Source: Streptomyces sp. CA-210063
GTDB taxonomy: Bacteria; Actinomycetota; Actinomycetes; Streptomycetales; Streptomycetaceae
DNA length: 64,000 nucleotides
Assembly (NCBI RefSeq): GCF_024612015.1
Contig: NZ_CP102512.1
Coordinates: 7,192,001 to 7,256,000, forward strand
Direction of reading: 5' to 3'
A program made the position numbers and the translations under genes. Below, piece by piece: positions 1 to 10,934 of this stretch. The notes beneath the pieces are model-generated. The model saw only the letters and a list, made by a program, of their open reading frames with translations. It was not told where the DNA came from and made no database searches. Each line of letters opens with the position of its first letter. Position 1 is the first letter of the stretch.

Positions 1-512
1 GGGAGGGTGAGCAGGGCCGTGAGGGCGAGGGCGGCGAGCGGGAGGCCGTGGCCGGGGCCCAGGTGGGGGATCGTCAGATACAGGGCGCCGGCCAGCGCCG
101 AGACGCTCAACAGGCCCAGCGTCGAGGCCCGGTGCGGGTCGCGCTGCGCGGCGATGCCGGTCGCGGCCACGGCGGTCGCCGTACCGGAGCCGAAGCCGCC
201 GAGGACCGCGCCCGCGACCACCGCGGGCAGGGCGGTGCTGAGCGCGGCGGTGCCGTAGCCGGCGGCGGCGAGCAGCAGGCCCGCGCGGGCGAGGCGGCGG
301 GGGCCGACGCGTTCCACCTGGGCGGCGAGCGTGAAGCCCGCCGTGGCCGAACCCAGCAGCAGGGCACTGCCGATGGCGCCGGCCTCGGTGGTGGTGAGGG
401 GGAGGGCCGCGTCGAGTCTGCCGACCGTGGTGGGCAGGAGGTACGCGGCGAGATACCCGGCCGTGAAAAGGGCGACGAGAGGCCAGGGCGGGGTGGTGGT
501 GCGGGGGGACAC
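1..512 (-). CDS. MFS transporter, N-terminal part (cut by window edge)
   Basis: Membrane permease of the major facilitator superfamily; substrate unknown. About 170 residues are visible and the C-terminal part lies beyond the left edge. The frame starts at a GTG (510-512) with AGGA about 8 nt upstream. It shows successive hydrophobic segments (LVALFTAGYLAAYLL near residues 12-26, then AIGSALLLGSATAGF), a loop GPRRLAR resembling the short basic loop after helix 2, and a glycine-rich helix (GAVLGGFGSG). It lies downstream of the PfkB kinase on the same strand, separated by a palindromic repeat. The family assignment rests on the pattern of helices, not on a diagnostic motif. Confidence 0.7.
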   Translation of the reverse strand, partial: MSPRTTTPPWPLVALFTAGYLAAYLLPTTVGRLDAALPLTTTEAGAIGSALLLGSATAGFTLAAQVERVGPRRLARAGLLLAAAGYGTAALSTALPAVVAGAVLGGFGSGTATAVAATGIAAQRDPHRASTLGLLSVSALAGALYLTIPHLGPGHGLPLAALALTALLTL

Positions 513-903
513 GGGCGTTCCTGGGCGTGCGAAGGTGCGGCTCAAAAAGGGGGATTGGGCGGCTGGCTGTCGACGGACAGGGACGCGCGGAGAATTTGTA
601 TCAAGGAGGCGGGGAGGGGAAGAAACGCGGGGGGTGTGATCTGGGGCACGTTGCGTTTGGGGTGCGGCGGGCGGGGCAGACGCAGAGGCCGTTCGGAGGG
701 GTCGGCCGCGGGTGGGTGGGGGCTGGTCGCGCAGTTCCCCACGCCCCTGAAAGACACGGCCCTGCGGGCCGAAAAGCACGGGGCGCAGCCCCTGCCTTTC
801 AGGGGCGCGGGGAACTGCGCGACCAGCCACGACGGACCCGTACTCACCCGACAACCCCCGCCACCCGAGCTCTCACGCGCTCACGCGCTCACGCGCGGCA
901 GCG
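513..903. other. Intergenic region with palindromic repeat
   Basis: No convincing gene between the MFS start and the kinase stop. It holds a long inverted repeat (721-828) and three tandem copies of TCACGCGC (873-896) just beyond the kinase stop codon. The rest is featureless GC-rich sequence. Confidence 0.6.
721..828. repeat. Dispersed palindromic repeat, copy A
   Basis: Two inverted arms (721-753 and 795-828) of about 33 bp around a 40-nt loop. The arm core is the motif GCGCAGTTCCCCGCGCCCCT shared with six other places in this window, here with one mismatch in the left arm. It lies between two genes on the same strand. Confidence 0.85.
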
Positions 904-911
904 TCAGGCGG
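873..911 (-). repeat. Short tandem repeat beside kinase stop codon
   Basis: On the minus strand three copies of GCGCGTGA (873-896) follow 7 nt after the kinase terminus, whose last eight bases CCGCCTGA (904-911) match the unit at six of eight positions. Weaker than the other stop-codon repeats in this window. Confidence 0.5.
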
Positions 912-2013
912 AGCGGCGGAAGCCGATCGTCGGCACGGCACGGCGCAGCGGCCAGGGGCTGACATGCTCCTTCGGGAGGAGGTCCTCCAGGAAGGCGTAC
1001 CGGCGCAGGGCCGTCGGGTCCTGGCCCTCCAGGGACTGCACCCGGCGCCACCACGCGGCGATCTCGGACCAGCCGGGGGCCGAGAGCGAACCGCCGAACT
1101 CCTGGACCGACAGCGCGGCGGTCAGACCCGCGAAGGCCAGCCGGTCCGCCAGCGGCCAGTCCGCCAGGGTGCCGGTGACGAAACCGGCGACGAACACATC
1201 ACCCGCGCCCGTGGGGTCCATGGCCTCCACGGCGATCGCCGGCACCTCCGCCGTCTCGCCGGTCCGGCCGTCCACGGCGTACGCGCCCTCCGCGCCCAGC
1301 GTCACCACGGCCACCGGGACGTGGTCGGTGAGGGCGCGGGCGGCGGCCCGGGGGCACTCGGACCGGGTGTACAGCATCGCCTCCTGGGCGTTGGGCAGGA
1401 ACGCCTCGCAGTGGGCGAGATCGGCGAGCCCCGCCAGGTCCCAGGCGCCGGTCTCGTCCCAGCCGACGTCCGCGAAGATCCGGGTGCCCCTGCTCGCGGC
1501 CTGGGCGATCCAGGGGGCACGTACGCCGGGCGTGAGGGAGGCGACGGCGGCGCGCGCGGGGGGCGGGCACTCCGGCGCGGACTCCTCCGGGGGCGCCTCG
1601 TGGCCGTGGGAGACCATCGTGCGCTCGCCCTCGTACGCCATGGAGACGGTGACCGGGGAGTGCCAGCCGGGGACCGTACGGGAGGTGGAGAGGTCGATGC
1701 CCTCGCCCTGTTCCAGGGCGTCCCAGCAGTACTCCCCGTAGTGGTCGTCGCCGAAGGCCGCCGCGAGGGAGGTCCTCAGGCCGAGGCGGGCCAGGGCTGT
1801 GGCCATGTTCGCGACACCTCCGGGGCTCGACCCCATTCCGCGTGCCCAGGACTCCGTTCCGCGCACCGGGGCGGAGTCGAGGCCGGTGAAGATGATGTCG
1901 AGGAAGACGGTGCCGGTCAGATACACGTCCCAGGGCGGGTCGGCCGGCGCTCTCAGGTCCCTCAGCGGGTCGACCTGGGGCCGGTGCGGTCGCTCTCCCT
2001 TGAACGCGGTCAC
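904..2013 (-). CDS. PfkB-family carbohydrate/nucleoside kinase
   Basis: Cytoplasmic ATP-dependent kinase of the ribokinase/PfkB fold, 369 residues. Seen: an N-terminal substrate-binding stretch (YLTGTVFLDIIF), the first PfkB signature region SPGGVANMATALARLG, and the second signature DPTGAGDVFVAGF near residue 280, which carries the anion hole and the catalytic Asp of GAGD. The substrate (sugar, adenosine or other) cannot be told from the sequence. The GTG start (2011-2013) is chosen because AGGGAG lies 6 nt upstream; the frame stays open upstream but has no family similarity there. Transcribed away from phoH. Confidence 0.88.
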   Translation of the reverse strand: MTAFKGERPHRPQVDPLRDLRAPADPPWDVYLTGTVFLDIIFTGLDSAPVRGTESWARGMGSSPGGVANMATALARLGLRTSLAAAFGDDHYGEYCWDALEQGEGIDLSTSRTVPGWHSPVTVSMAYEGERTMVSHGHEAPPEESAPECPPPARAAVASLTPGVRAPWIAQAASRGTRIFADVGWDETGAWDLAGLADLAHCEAFLPNAQEAMLYTRSECPRAAARALTDHVPVAVVTLGAEGAYAVDGRTGETAEVPAIAVEAMDPTGAGDVFVAGFVTGTLADWPLADRLAFAGLTAALSVQEFGGSLSAPGWSEIAAWWRRVQSLEGQDPTALRRYAFLEDLLPKEHVSPWPLRRAVPTIGFRRSA

Positions 2014-2353
2014 GATGTGCTCCCTGGCGGTGGTGCGGATCCAGCCAGTCTGCACCAAGCGCTCCGCGGAGTGGCGGGGGAGAGCTCGGGGGTTGGGGGT
2101 GCGTCGGCGGGTGCGGGTGCGTGGTGGTTGCTCGCGCAGGTCCCCGCGCCCCTTGCAAGACGCGGGGCTTGTGTCGTTGTGCGGCTCCGCCACGTGGGCG
2201 CGACCAGCCACGTACGACCGGCAGCCCGGCAACCACACGCGGCCCCGAGCCCTCCCCGGTAAAAGCCCTACGGCACTGTCACCCCTGCGTCGTACCCTGG
2301 AAGCAAGCGCAGCAGCACCGCTTCGAGGAGGAACCGCGGCCCAGAGCCGGCTC
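2014..2353. other. Divergent intergenic region, kinase/phoH
   Basis: Must hold promoters for the kinase (minus) and the phoH operon (plus), but I cannot pick them with confidence. It contains a decayed copy of the dispersed palindrome (2124-2212). A strong Shine-Dalgarno GAGGAGGAA lies at 2325-2333. Confidence 0.5.
2124..2212. repeat. Dispersed palindromic repeat, copy B (decayed)
   Basis: The left arm 2124-2153 is nearly intact (one mismatch in the core GCGCAGTTCCCCGCGCCCCT). The right arm is badly eroded, retaining only GCGCGACCAGCCAC near 2199-2212. It lies in a divergent intergenic region, so it is not simply a terminator. Confidence 0.7.
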
Positions 2354-3406
<1,053 letters not shown>

Positions 3407-3418
3407 ACCAGCACGACC

Positions 3419-3916
3419 ATGTCGATCGACGTCAACAACGAGTCCGGAACCGAGGTCGACGAGCAGGCGATCCTCGACATTGCCCGCTACGCGCTGACAC
3501 GGATGCGCATCCACCCCCTCTCCGAGCTCTCGGTGATCGTCGTGGACGCCGACGCCATGGAGCAGCTGCACATCCAGTGGATGGACCTGCCCGGTCCGAC
3601 CGATGTCATGTCCTTCCCGATGGACGAGCTGCGTCCGCCGTCGAAGGACGACGCCGAGCCACCGCAGGGACTGCTCGGGGACATCGTGCTCTGCCCCGAG
3701 GTCGCCGAGAAGCAGGGCAAGGAAGCGGACACGCAGCACTCCATGGACGAGGAGCTCCAGCTCCTCACCGTCCACGGAGTGCTGCACCTGCTCGGCTACG
3801 ACCACGAGGAGCCGGACGAGAAGGCCGAGATGTTCGGCCTCCAGGCCGCCATCGTGGACGGCTGGCGCGCGGAGAAGGGCCACACCGGCCCCTCCCCGGC
3901 ACCGACCGTGTCATGA
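3419..3916 (+). CDS. ybeY: Endoribonuclease YbeY
   Basis: Zinc-dependent single-strand endoribonuclease involved in 16S rRNA maturation and ribosome quality control; 165 residues, typical length. The three zinc-binding histidines are visible in [16 protein letters not shown] (H-x3-H-x5-H) near the C-terminus. The central stretch [14 protein letters not shown] matches the family. It starts 12 nt after phoH, and its stop TGA overlaps the next start (ATGA at 3913-3916), so translation is coupled. Confidence 0.96.
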   Translation: MSIDVNNESGTEVDEQAILDIARYALTRMRIHPLSELSVIVVDADAMEQLHIQWMDLPGPTDVMSFPMDELRPPSKDDAEPPQGLLGDIVLCPEVAEKQGKEADTQHSMDEELQLLTVHGVLHLLGYDHEEPDEKAEMFGLQAAIVDGWRAEKGHTGPSPAPTVS

Positions 3917-5220
3917 GCGCGACCCTCATCAGTGGTGCCGTCGCCCTGGTCGTCGTCGCGTGGCTCGCCGCCTGCGCGGAGGCGGGCCTCGCGCGTGTCT
4001 CCAGCTTCCGCGCCGAGGAGGCCGTACGGTCCGGGCGGCGCGGCAGCGCGGGGCTCGCCCAGATCGCGGCCGACCCGACCCGCTATCTGAACGTCGCGCT
4101 GCTGATGCGCGTGGTCTGCGAGATGGCCGCCGCCGCGCTCGTCACCTACGCCTGTCTGCAGGAGTTCGACGCGACCTGGGAGGCCCTGACCATCGCCATC
4201 GGCGTCATGGTCCTCGTCAGCTACGTGGCCGTCGGCGTCTCCCCGCGCACCATCGGCCGCCAGCACCCCCTGAACACGGCCACGGCGGCGGCGTACATCC
4301 TGCTGCCCCTGGCCCGGATCATGGGCCCCATCCCGTCCCTCCTGATCCTCATCGGTAACGCGCTGACGCCCGGCAAGGGCTTCCGTCGCGGCCCCTTCGC
4401 CTCCGAGGCCGAGCTGCGCGCGCTGGTCGACCTCGCCGAGAAGGAGTCCCTGATCGAGGCCGAGGAGCGCCGCATGGTGCACTCGATCTTCGAACTGGGC
4501 GACACCCTCGTCCGCGAGGTGATGGTCCCGCGCACGGACCTCGTCGCCATCGAGCGCTACAAGACGATCCGCCAGGCCCTGACCCTCGCCCTGCGGTCCG
4601 GCTTCTCGCGCATCCCGGTCACCGGCGAGAACGAGGACGACATCGTCGGGATCGTCTACCTGAAGGACCTGGCCCGCAAGACGCACATCAGCCGGGACGC
4701 CGAGAGCGAACTGGTGTCCACGGCCATGCGCCCCGCGGTCTTCGTCCCCGACACCAAGAACGCGGGTGACCTGCTCCGCGAGATGCAGCAGGAGCGCAAC
4801 CACGTCGCCGTCGTGATCGACGAGTACGGCGGCACCGCCGGCATCGTCACCATCGAGGACATCCTGGAGGAGATCGTCGGCGAGATCACCGACGAGTACG
4901 ACCGTGAGCTGCCGCCGGTGGAGGAGTTGGGCGACGACCGTTACCGCGTCACCGCCCGCCTCGACATCACCGACCTCGGCGAGCTGTACGGCCTGGACGC
5001 CTACGACGACGAGGACGTGGAGACCGTGGGTGGGCTGCTGGCCAAGGCCCTGGGCCGCGTCCCCATCGCCGGCGCCTCCTCGGTCGTGGCCCTCCCGGAC
5101 GAGCGCGAACTGAGGCTCACGGCGGAGGCCGCCGCCGGTCGCCGGAACAAGATCGTCACGGTTCTGGTGGAGCCGATCGGCCCCGCCGAGCCGGCGGAGG
5201 AGGAGACGAAGCCGGAGTGA
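3913..5220 (+). CDS. Hemolysin C/CorC-type CBS-domain membrane protein
   Basis: Integral membrane protein of the CNNM/CorC class (435 residues), proposed to act in Mg/Co homeostasis. Order of parts: DUF21-type transmembrane segment with about four helices (roughly residues 1-150), then a Bateman pair of CBS domains ([11 protein letters not shown] near residue 205 and [19 protein letters not shown] near 300), then a C-terminal CorC/HlyC domain ([20 protein letters not shown] onward). It overlaps ybeY by ATGA and the next gene by GTGA. Calling it a hemolysin is only a family name. Confidence 0.93.
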   Translation: MSATLISGAVALVVVAWLAACAEAGLARVSSFRAEEAVRSGRRGSAGLAQIAADPTRYLNVALLMRVVCEMAAAALVTYACLQEFDATWEALTIAIGVMVLVSYVAVGVSPRTIGRQHPLNTATAAAYILLPLARIMGPIPSLLILIGNALTPGKGFRRGPFASEAELRALVDLAEKESLIEAEERRMVHSIFELGDTLVREVMVPRTDLVAIERYKTIRQALTLALRSGFSRIPVTGENEDDIVGIVYLKDLARKTHISRDAESELVSTAMRPAVFVPDTKNAGDLLREMQQERNHVAVVIDEYGGTAGIVTIEDILEEIVGEITDEYDRELPPVEELGDDRYRVTARLDITDLGELYGLDAYDDEDVETVGGLLAKALGRVPIAGASSVVALPDERELRLTAEAAAGRRNKIVTVLVEPIGPAEPAEEETKPE

Positions 5221-5576
5221 CACCACACGAGTTGCGCGCTTTCTGTCTGTCCTTCAACGAGGCCGTCGAGGACTTCCCCTTCCGCCCCGAGATCTCCGTC
5301 TTCAAGGTCCTGGGCAAGATGTTCGCCCTGAGCTGGACGGAAGAGCGCCCCCTGAAGGTCAACCTCAAGTGCGACCCCGAGGACGCGATCCGGCTGCGCA
5401 CCGAGCACCCCGGCCTCATCACCCCCGGCTACCACATGAACAAGCGCCACTGGAACACGGTGAGGGTGGACGGCGATCTCCCCGACAGTCTCGTCAAGGA
5501 GCTGATCGAGGACTCGTACGACCTGGTGGTGGCCGGTCTGCCGCGCGCGGAGCGGCTCCGTCTCGACCGGGCGTGA
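5217..5576 (+). CDS. MmcQ/YjbR family protein
   Basis: Small cytoplasmic protein (119 residues) of the MmcQ/YjbR family, whose CyaY-like fold has been linked to DNA binding but whose role is not settled. Seen: the N-terminal helix HELRAFCLSF, the F-P-F-R-P-E-I-S-V-F-K-V block and the family motif PGYHMNKRHWNTV. The GTG start (5217) overlaps the preceding TGA as GTGA, so it is the last gene of the tightly coupled phoH operon. Confidence 0.9.
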   Translation: MTPHELRAFCLSFNEAVEDFPFRPEISVFKVLGKMFALSWTEERPLKVNLKCDPEDAIRLRTEHPGLITPGYHMNKRHWNTVRVDGDLPDSLVKELIEDSYDLVVAGLPRAERLRLDRA

Positions 5577-5625
5577 CGCACCCCCGTGGCGTGGTGGGCC
5601 GCCCCCGGCTCCGTATGCTCGGGGC

Positions 5626-5979
5626 ATGACCGACAGCAGCGCGCTCGACCCCGAGGACCGCAAGATCGTCACCCTGGCCCGTTCCGCGCGGGCCCGCAAC
5701 GGTGTGCCCGAGGGAGCGGCCGTACGCGACGAGACGGGCCGTACGTATGTGGCCGGGACCGTGGCCCTGGAGTCCCTGAAGCTGAGCGCACTGCGCACGG
5801 CTGTCGCCATGGCGGTGGCGTCCGGCGCGAAGTCCCTGGAGGCGGCGGCCGTGGTGACCGGCTCCGAGACCGTCTCCGACGAGGACCGGGCCGCCGTACG
5901 GGACCTCGGTGGCCCGGAGACGCCGGTGCTGGTGGCCGGGCCGGACGGGGCGGTGCGGGTGACGGTGACGGCGGGCTGA
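5626..5979 (+). CDS. Cytidine-deaminase-like protein lacking catalytic residues
   Basis: 117-residue protein that lines up with cytidine deaminases over the first strand-helix units (RKIVTLARSARARNGVPEGAAVRDETGRTY would be the substrate-proximal part, seen here as two short blocks). Where true enzymes have the zinc/catalytic motif (C/H)AE followed by a helix, this protein has SALRTAVAMAVASG. No PCxxC motif follows. The zinc ligands and catalytic Glu are therefore absent, which predicts loss of deaminase activity. Streptomyces genomes often carry such a gene before era. It may be a scaffold or sensor; its function is unknown. Confidence 0.75.
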   Translation: MTDSSALDPEDRKIVTLARSARARNGVPEGAAVRDETGRTYVAGTVALESLKLSALRTAVAMAVASGAKSLEAAAVVTGSETVSDEDRAAVRDLGGPETPVLVAGPDGAVRVTVTAG

Positions 5980-5980
5980 A

Positions 5981-6054
5981 CCCCGGCGGGGTCAGTTCTT
6001 CTGCAGCGTGCGGGTCACCCCGGCGGGGTCAGTTCTTCTGCAGCGTGCGGGTCA
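5981..6054. repeat. 37-bp perfect tandem duplication over a stop codon
   Basis: Two identical 37-bp copies (5981-6017 and 6018-6054). The second contains the last eight codons and stop (6029-6031) of the minus-strand membrane gene. The first begins one base after the stop of the deaminase-like gene. Each copy carries the small palindrome ACCCCGGCGGGGT, which could help terminate the converging transcripts. Confidence 0.95.
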
Positions 6055-7603
6055 CCCCCGCGATGACGGCTGTCGTCAGGATCCAGCCGAGGGCGATCAG
6101 GGTGTAGGCCAGCCACTGGAGGGTGTCGTCCGTCCAGTACCAGGCGGTGCGTTGGCCCAGGCCGCCGATGGGGATGAGCAGGTCGAGGGTGTAGACGAAC
6201 GGCTGGAAGGGGGCGCCCTCGCCCCGCTTCACCGCGGTGGGGGAGCCGCTGGCGAACGCCGTCGTGCCCAGCAGGGTGAGGGCGAGGAGCCAGACCCCGG
6301 CAAGCCAGGGGCGGTAGCCGTAGCCGACGGTGACGTCGAGGAGGTGGCCCCAGATGCGGGCTGCCGGGGAGAGCGTGCGGCGCCGGTGGCGTTGCTTGGC
6401 GAGGAGGACGCGGCGGGCGTCGTCGTCGTGGCCGGCCTTGCGGTACCAGCTCGCGAGCTGTTCGTAGGGCTGCGGGCTGTATCCGGGGCTGCTCCGTATC
6501 CACGCCACCCGGCGGGCCACGGACTCCCGGTCGCCCACGGCCTCTCGGCGCTCGCCGTTCGTCCCTGCGGTCTTGATGGAACCGTAGACGAAGCCGTCCA
6601 GCTCCACCCTCTCCGGCCAGCTGTGCTCGTTCTCGTGCAGGTACGACACCTGCGCGCCCCGCAGGTCGATGGTGCCGGACGGGGTTTGGGCGAGGGTGAG
6701 GTCGAAGTCGGCGGCCTGCATGAGCATGGCGACCAGGGCCGGGCCGGTGCCTCCGGCGCCGTCGGGGGCTCCCTCCAGGACGGCGCCCTCGAAGGTCAGA
6801 TTGTCCGTGATCTGGGTGCCGCGCAGACGGACCGTGCCGTGGGAGACGAATCCGTCGGAGCAGTCGACCGTCTGGGCGACGGCGTTGTCCAGGGCGAGGG
6901 TCACGCCGTGCGGGCCCGGCCGTTCCAGACGGGCCCCTTGCAGGAACAGTCCGCCGGGCAACTGGGCGCCCAGCAGCCGGATCTCACCGACGGCGACGAA
7001 TCCGCGCCGGCAGAAGAGGCCTCCCTCGACAACCAGGCCACCGGCGGCCATCGCCCATCCGTCGGGGGCGAGCAGCCGGGCCTTGTTCAGCATGATGCCG
7101 CCGGCCACATGGGCGTTGACGAGCGACAGGGCGGTGCTCGCACGGTGGAAGGGGGAAGAGGGCGGCCTCGCTTCCACCTGGGTGCCGTGCAGATCGAGAC
7201 GTCCCCCGATCCGGCTCGCCCCGGCCTCCAGCCTGGGCACCCGGCTGCCCATGATCGCGACCGTCCGCGTCTCCGCCCCGTAGAGGTTCACCTCCTGCTC
7301 GAACCAGCACTCCTCCAGCCACAGGGGATGCTCGATCCGGGCGCCGGCCAGGTCGAGGGGGCCGGAGATCCGCGCCCCGGCGAGAGAGAGCGAGCCGACC
7401 CCGCCGGGCCGCTGGGCGACGTTGGAGCCGAGCAGCAGCGCCGCGATCACCGCCGCCCGCACCGTCCGCTCCGGCCCCCACTCCCCGCCCCCGGCGACCC
7501 GGTCATCCTCCGGCGTCCCCGTCCGTAGATCGACCCGCCGCCCCTCCGGAAACGCGTCCCACAGCCCACGCTCCGGATCCGTCAACTCGTCATAGGAGAG
7601 CAC
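6029..7603 (-). CDS. Pentapeptide-like beta-helix protein with C-terminal membrane segments
   Basis: 524 residues. The first 330 are built of short repeats rich in L-x-G-A-x-I/V (SLAGARISGPLDLAGARI, LRGTQITDNLTFEGA, IDLRGAQVSY), which suggests a right-handed beta helix like pentapeptide-repeat or bactofilin proteins. A charged linker follows, with RRVAWIRSSPGYSPQPYEQLASWYRKAG split over two blocks. Two or three hydrophobic helices near the end follow (GVWLLALTLLGTTAF, WLAYTLIALGWILTTAVIAG). Streptomyces annotations sometimes call this a membrane-associated oxidoreductase, but I see no cofactor motif. Function unknown. Its 3' end lies in a 37-bp tandem duplication. Confidence 0.85.
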   Translation of the reverse strand: MLSYDELTDPERGLWDAFPEGRRVDLRTGTPEDDRVAGGGEWGPERTVRAAVIAALLLGSNVAQRPGGVGSLSLAGARISGPLDLAGARIEHPLWLEECWFEQEVNLYGAETRTVAIMGSRVPRLEAGASRIGGRLDLHGTQVEARPPSSPFHRASTALSLVNAHVAGGIMLNKARLLAPDGWAMAAGGLVVEGGLFCRRGFVAVGEIRLLGAQLPGGLFLQGARLERPGPHGVTLALDNAVAQTVDCSDGFVSHGTVRLRGTQITDNLTFEGAVLEGAPDGAGGTGPALVAMLMQAADFDLTLAQTPSGTIDLRGAQVSYLHENEHSWPERVELDGFVYGSIKTAGTNGERREAVGDRESVARRVAWIRSSPGYSPQPYEQLASWYRKAGHDDDARRVLLAKQRHRRRTLSPAARIWGHLLDVTVGYGYRPWLAGVWLLALTLLGTTAFASGSPTAVKRGEGAPFQPFVYTLDLLIPIGGLGQRTAWYWTDDTLQWLAYTLIALGWILTTAVIAGVTRTLQKN

Positions 7604-8028
7604 CCCTCCAGGTTAGTGATCTTCGGCCCACGCTGTCAGGAGTCGCCCGCGCCGTAGTGTTACGGCCGGTAACAGCCCTTCGAGCTGCGCGAAAATCACG
7701 CGCGGACGAGTGGACACCCGACCCCGGCGGCCGACAACCCGCACGGCGCGGGACAGAACACCCCAACAGCCGGACCCTGCTGACGAGTTGCCCGACGTCG
7801 TCGGCGGTCGGCTTCGGCCACTTTCGTCGACCCTTGGTGCATCCACCAGAACATCTCTTGCAATCTTGGGCCGCTCGCGTCTCAATGGAGCCGTTCTCTT
7901 GGCGGACCGTCAGATTCCGCCGCGCGGCCGCGCACTGCTCCGCCCCCACATGGCAACGCCCGTACCGGGCTGTACGAGGCTTCCCCAGGCCCCGGACACA
8001 TCCCGTACCAGGGAAGGGACTTCGCTCG
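7604..8028. other. Divergent intergenic region
   Basis: 425 bases between the membrane protein (minus) and a small exported protein (plus). The only structure I see is a short palindrome at 7658-7674. No convincing gene or RNA. Confidence 0.5.
7658..7674. promoter_or_regulatory. Palindrome, possible operator
   Basis: TGTTAC-GGCCG-GTAACA, perfect 6-bp arms, 55 nt upstream of the minus-strand membrane gene in a divergent promoter region. The size and symmetry fit a dimeric regulator site, but no regulator is encoded next to it. Confidence 0.35.
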
Positions 8029-8505
8029 ATGAGACGCATACGACTCGGAGCCGGCGCGGCGCTCGTGGCAGGGACGCTGGCCGTCACCGGCCTCGCGCTC
8101 GCCCCGACCGCCGTGGCTGTCACCCCGGACACCGCGACGATCAACGCCACCTGCACGATCGGCGGTTCCGGCGTGGCCACGCTCACGGCCACGCAGACCG
8201 GCACCACCGCCACGATCACCGTCTCCTCCGAGGAGATCACCGCCCCGATCGCCCTCGGTGAGGACTCGATCCAGTCCACGCTCACCCTCGTGAAGGCGAG
8301 CGGCGGCACGACCGCCTTCACCGGCACCGAGAACCCGGCGCTGGCGATGGGTGACGGCGTCACCGTCGGCCCCCTCACCGGCACCGTCGCCCCCGGCGAC
8401 AGCCTGGAGGCGTTCGGCGGCTCGCTGCAGATGGTGATCCTGGGCTTCACCGTGACGTGCACCGCCGGCGAGGCACAGTCGCCGGGGCCGTTCGTCTTCG
8501 ACTGA
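8029..8505 (+). CDS. Small secreted protein of unknown function
   Basis: 158 residues with a classical Sec signal peptide: basic MRRIRLG, a hydrophobic core, and a likely AxA cleavage near residue 26 (TAVA/VTPD). The mature part is threonine/serine/glycine rich and probably all beta, with two cysteines (ATCTIGG near the mature N-terminus and FTVTCTAG near the C-terminus) placed to form a disulfide. No catalytic motif. The ATG at 8029 has GGGAAGGGAC about 10 nt upstream. A perfect terminator hairpin follows. I do not recognise the family. Confidence 0.8.
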   Translation: MRRIRLGAGAALVAGTLAVTGLALAPTAVAVTPDTATINATCTIGGSGVATLTATQTGTTATITVSSEEITAPIALGEDSIQSTLTLVKASGGTTAFTGTENPALAMGDGVTVGPLTGTVAPGDSLEAFGGSLQMVILGFTVTCTAGEAQSPGPFVFD

Positions 8506-8522
8506 GCCGACCGCCCATGAGT

Positions 8523-8559
8523 GAGGGGTGGTGCCGCCCACCCGGCGGCATCACCCCTC
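8523..8559. terminator. Bidirectional rho-independent-like terminator
   Basis: 16-bp inverted repeat (8523-8538 with 8544-8559, one G-T pair) between the convergent ends of the small secreted protein and the PII gene. No T-tract, as is usual in Streptomyces. Confidence 0.85.
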
Positions 8560-8578
8560 ATCTCTCAGCTCCGCTGTC

Positions 8579-10085
<1,507 letters not shown>

Positions 10086-10162
10086 GGGGTCATTCAGGGA
10101 TCAGTGCGGTGGGGCTATTTAATGGGTCGCGCCCTCTGGTCAAGTTTGACTAGGGTCGGGGT

Positions 10163-10876
10163 ATGGGCGAGAAGACGATTCCGATCCTTCCGTGTCAGAC
10201 CCTCCAGCCGCTCCTCGACTTCTATGTGGCCCTCGGCTTCGAGGTCGCCTTCCAGCAGCGCAGCCCCAATCCGTACGCCGTGGTGGTGCGCGGCGGCATC
10301 GAACTGCAGTTCTTCGGTCTGAAGAGGTACGAGCCGACCCAGTCCTTCAGCACCTGTTACGTGCGCACCGACGACGTCGACGGGCTGTACGCGGCTTTCC
10401 GGGCCGGCCTCAAGGAGACCTACGGGCGGATACCGACGCGGGGGCTGCCGCGTCTCGGACCGCTGAAGGACATGTCGTACGGCATGCGGCAGTTCCTGAT
10501 GACCGATCCGGGCGGCAACTGCGTCCGGGTCGGGCAGCCGACGAGCGAGGACCAGAGCCACCGGCCCACCCCCACGGAGACCTTCGCGCGGGCCCTGCAT
10601 CTCGCGTCCCTGCTGGCGGACTCGAAGAACGATCCGGCGGGCGCGGCGAGGGTCGTCGACCGGGCGCTGGGGCTGGAGGACGAGAAGCCCACGGGCCTGC
10701 GGCTGCTGCAACTGCTCGTGCTGCGGGCCGATGTCGCCGCCCGGCTCGGCGACGAGGAGACGGCGACGTCCGTACTCACCCGCGCCGCGGCGGTCCGGCT
10801 CACCGCCGAGGAACGGGTGGAGGCCCGCGACGCCCTGGTGCGGCTGGAGGATCTGCGGAACCGCGGTCCGGCATGA
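10163..10876 (+). CDS. VOC-fold (bleomycin-resistance-like) protein with helical C-terminal extension
   Basis: 237 residues. Residues 1-125 form a vicinal-oxygen-chelate domain: TIPILPCQTLQPLLDFYVALGFEV at the start (seen as two blocks), VRGGIELQFF, then the closing FLMTDPGGNCVRVG. Residues about 130-237 are alpha-helical and alanine/leucine/arginine rich, resembling a short TPR-type bundle (ARALHLASLLADSK, LLQLLVLRADVAARLG). Whether it binds a drug, a metal or nothing is not evident. Standalone gene; it ends at a strong hairpin. Confidence 0.82.
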   Translation: MGEKTIPILPCQTLQPLLDFYVALGFEVAFQQRSPNPYAVVVRGGIELQFFGLKRYEPTQSFSTCYVRTDDVDGLYAAFRAGLKETYGRIPTRGLPRLGPLKDMSYGMRQFLMTDPGGNCVRVGQPTSEDQSHRPTPTETFARALHLASLLADSKNDPAGAARVVDRALGLEDEKPTGLRLLQLLVLRADVAARLGDEETATSVLTRAAAVRLTAEERVEARDALVRLEDLRNRGPA

Positions 10877-10880
10877 CAGC

Positions 10881-10910
10881 GCCGCCGCCCCGGCATCCCG
10901 GGGCGGCGGC
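10881..10910. terminator. Bidirectional terminator hairpin
   Basis: 13-bp GC stem (10881-10893 pairing with 10898-10910) with a short loop, between the convergent ends of the VOC gene and the arginine deiminase gene. Confidence 0.85.
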
Positions 10911-10934
10911 GAGGGTCGTACCGCTCGGTGGTGG

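Noticed and set aside
5981..6054. Attachment site of an integrated element
   Set aside because: The two copies are adjacent with nothing between them, and no integrase or tRNA is near.
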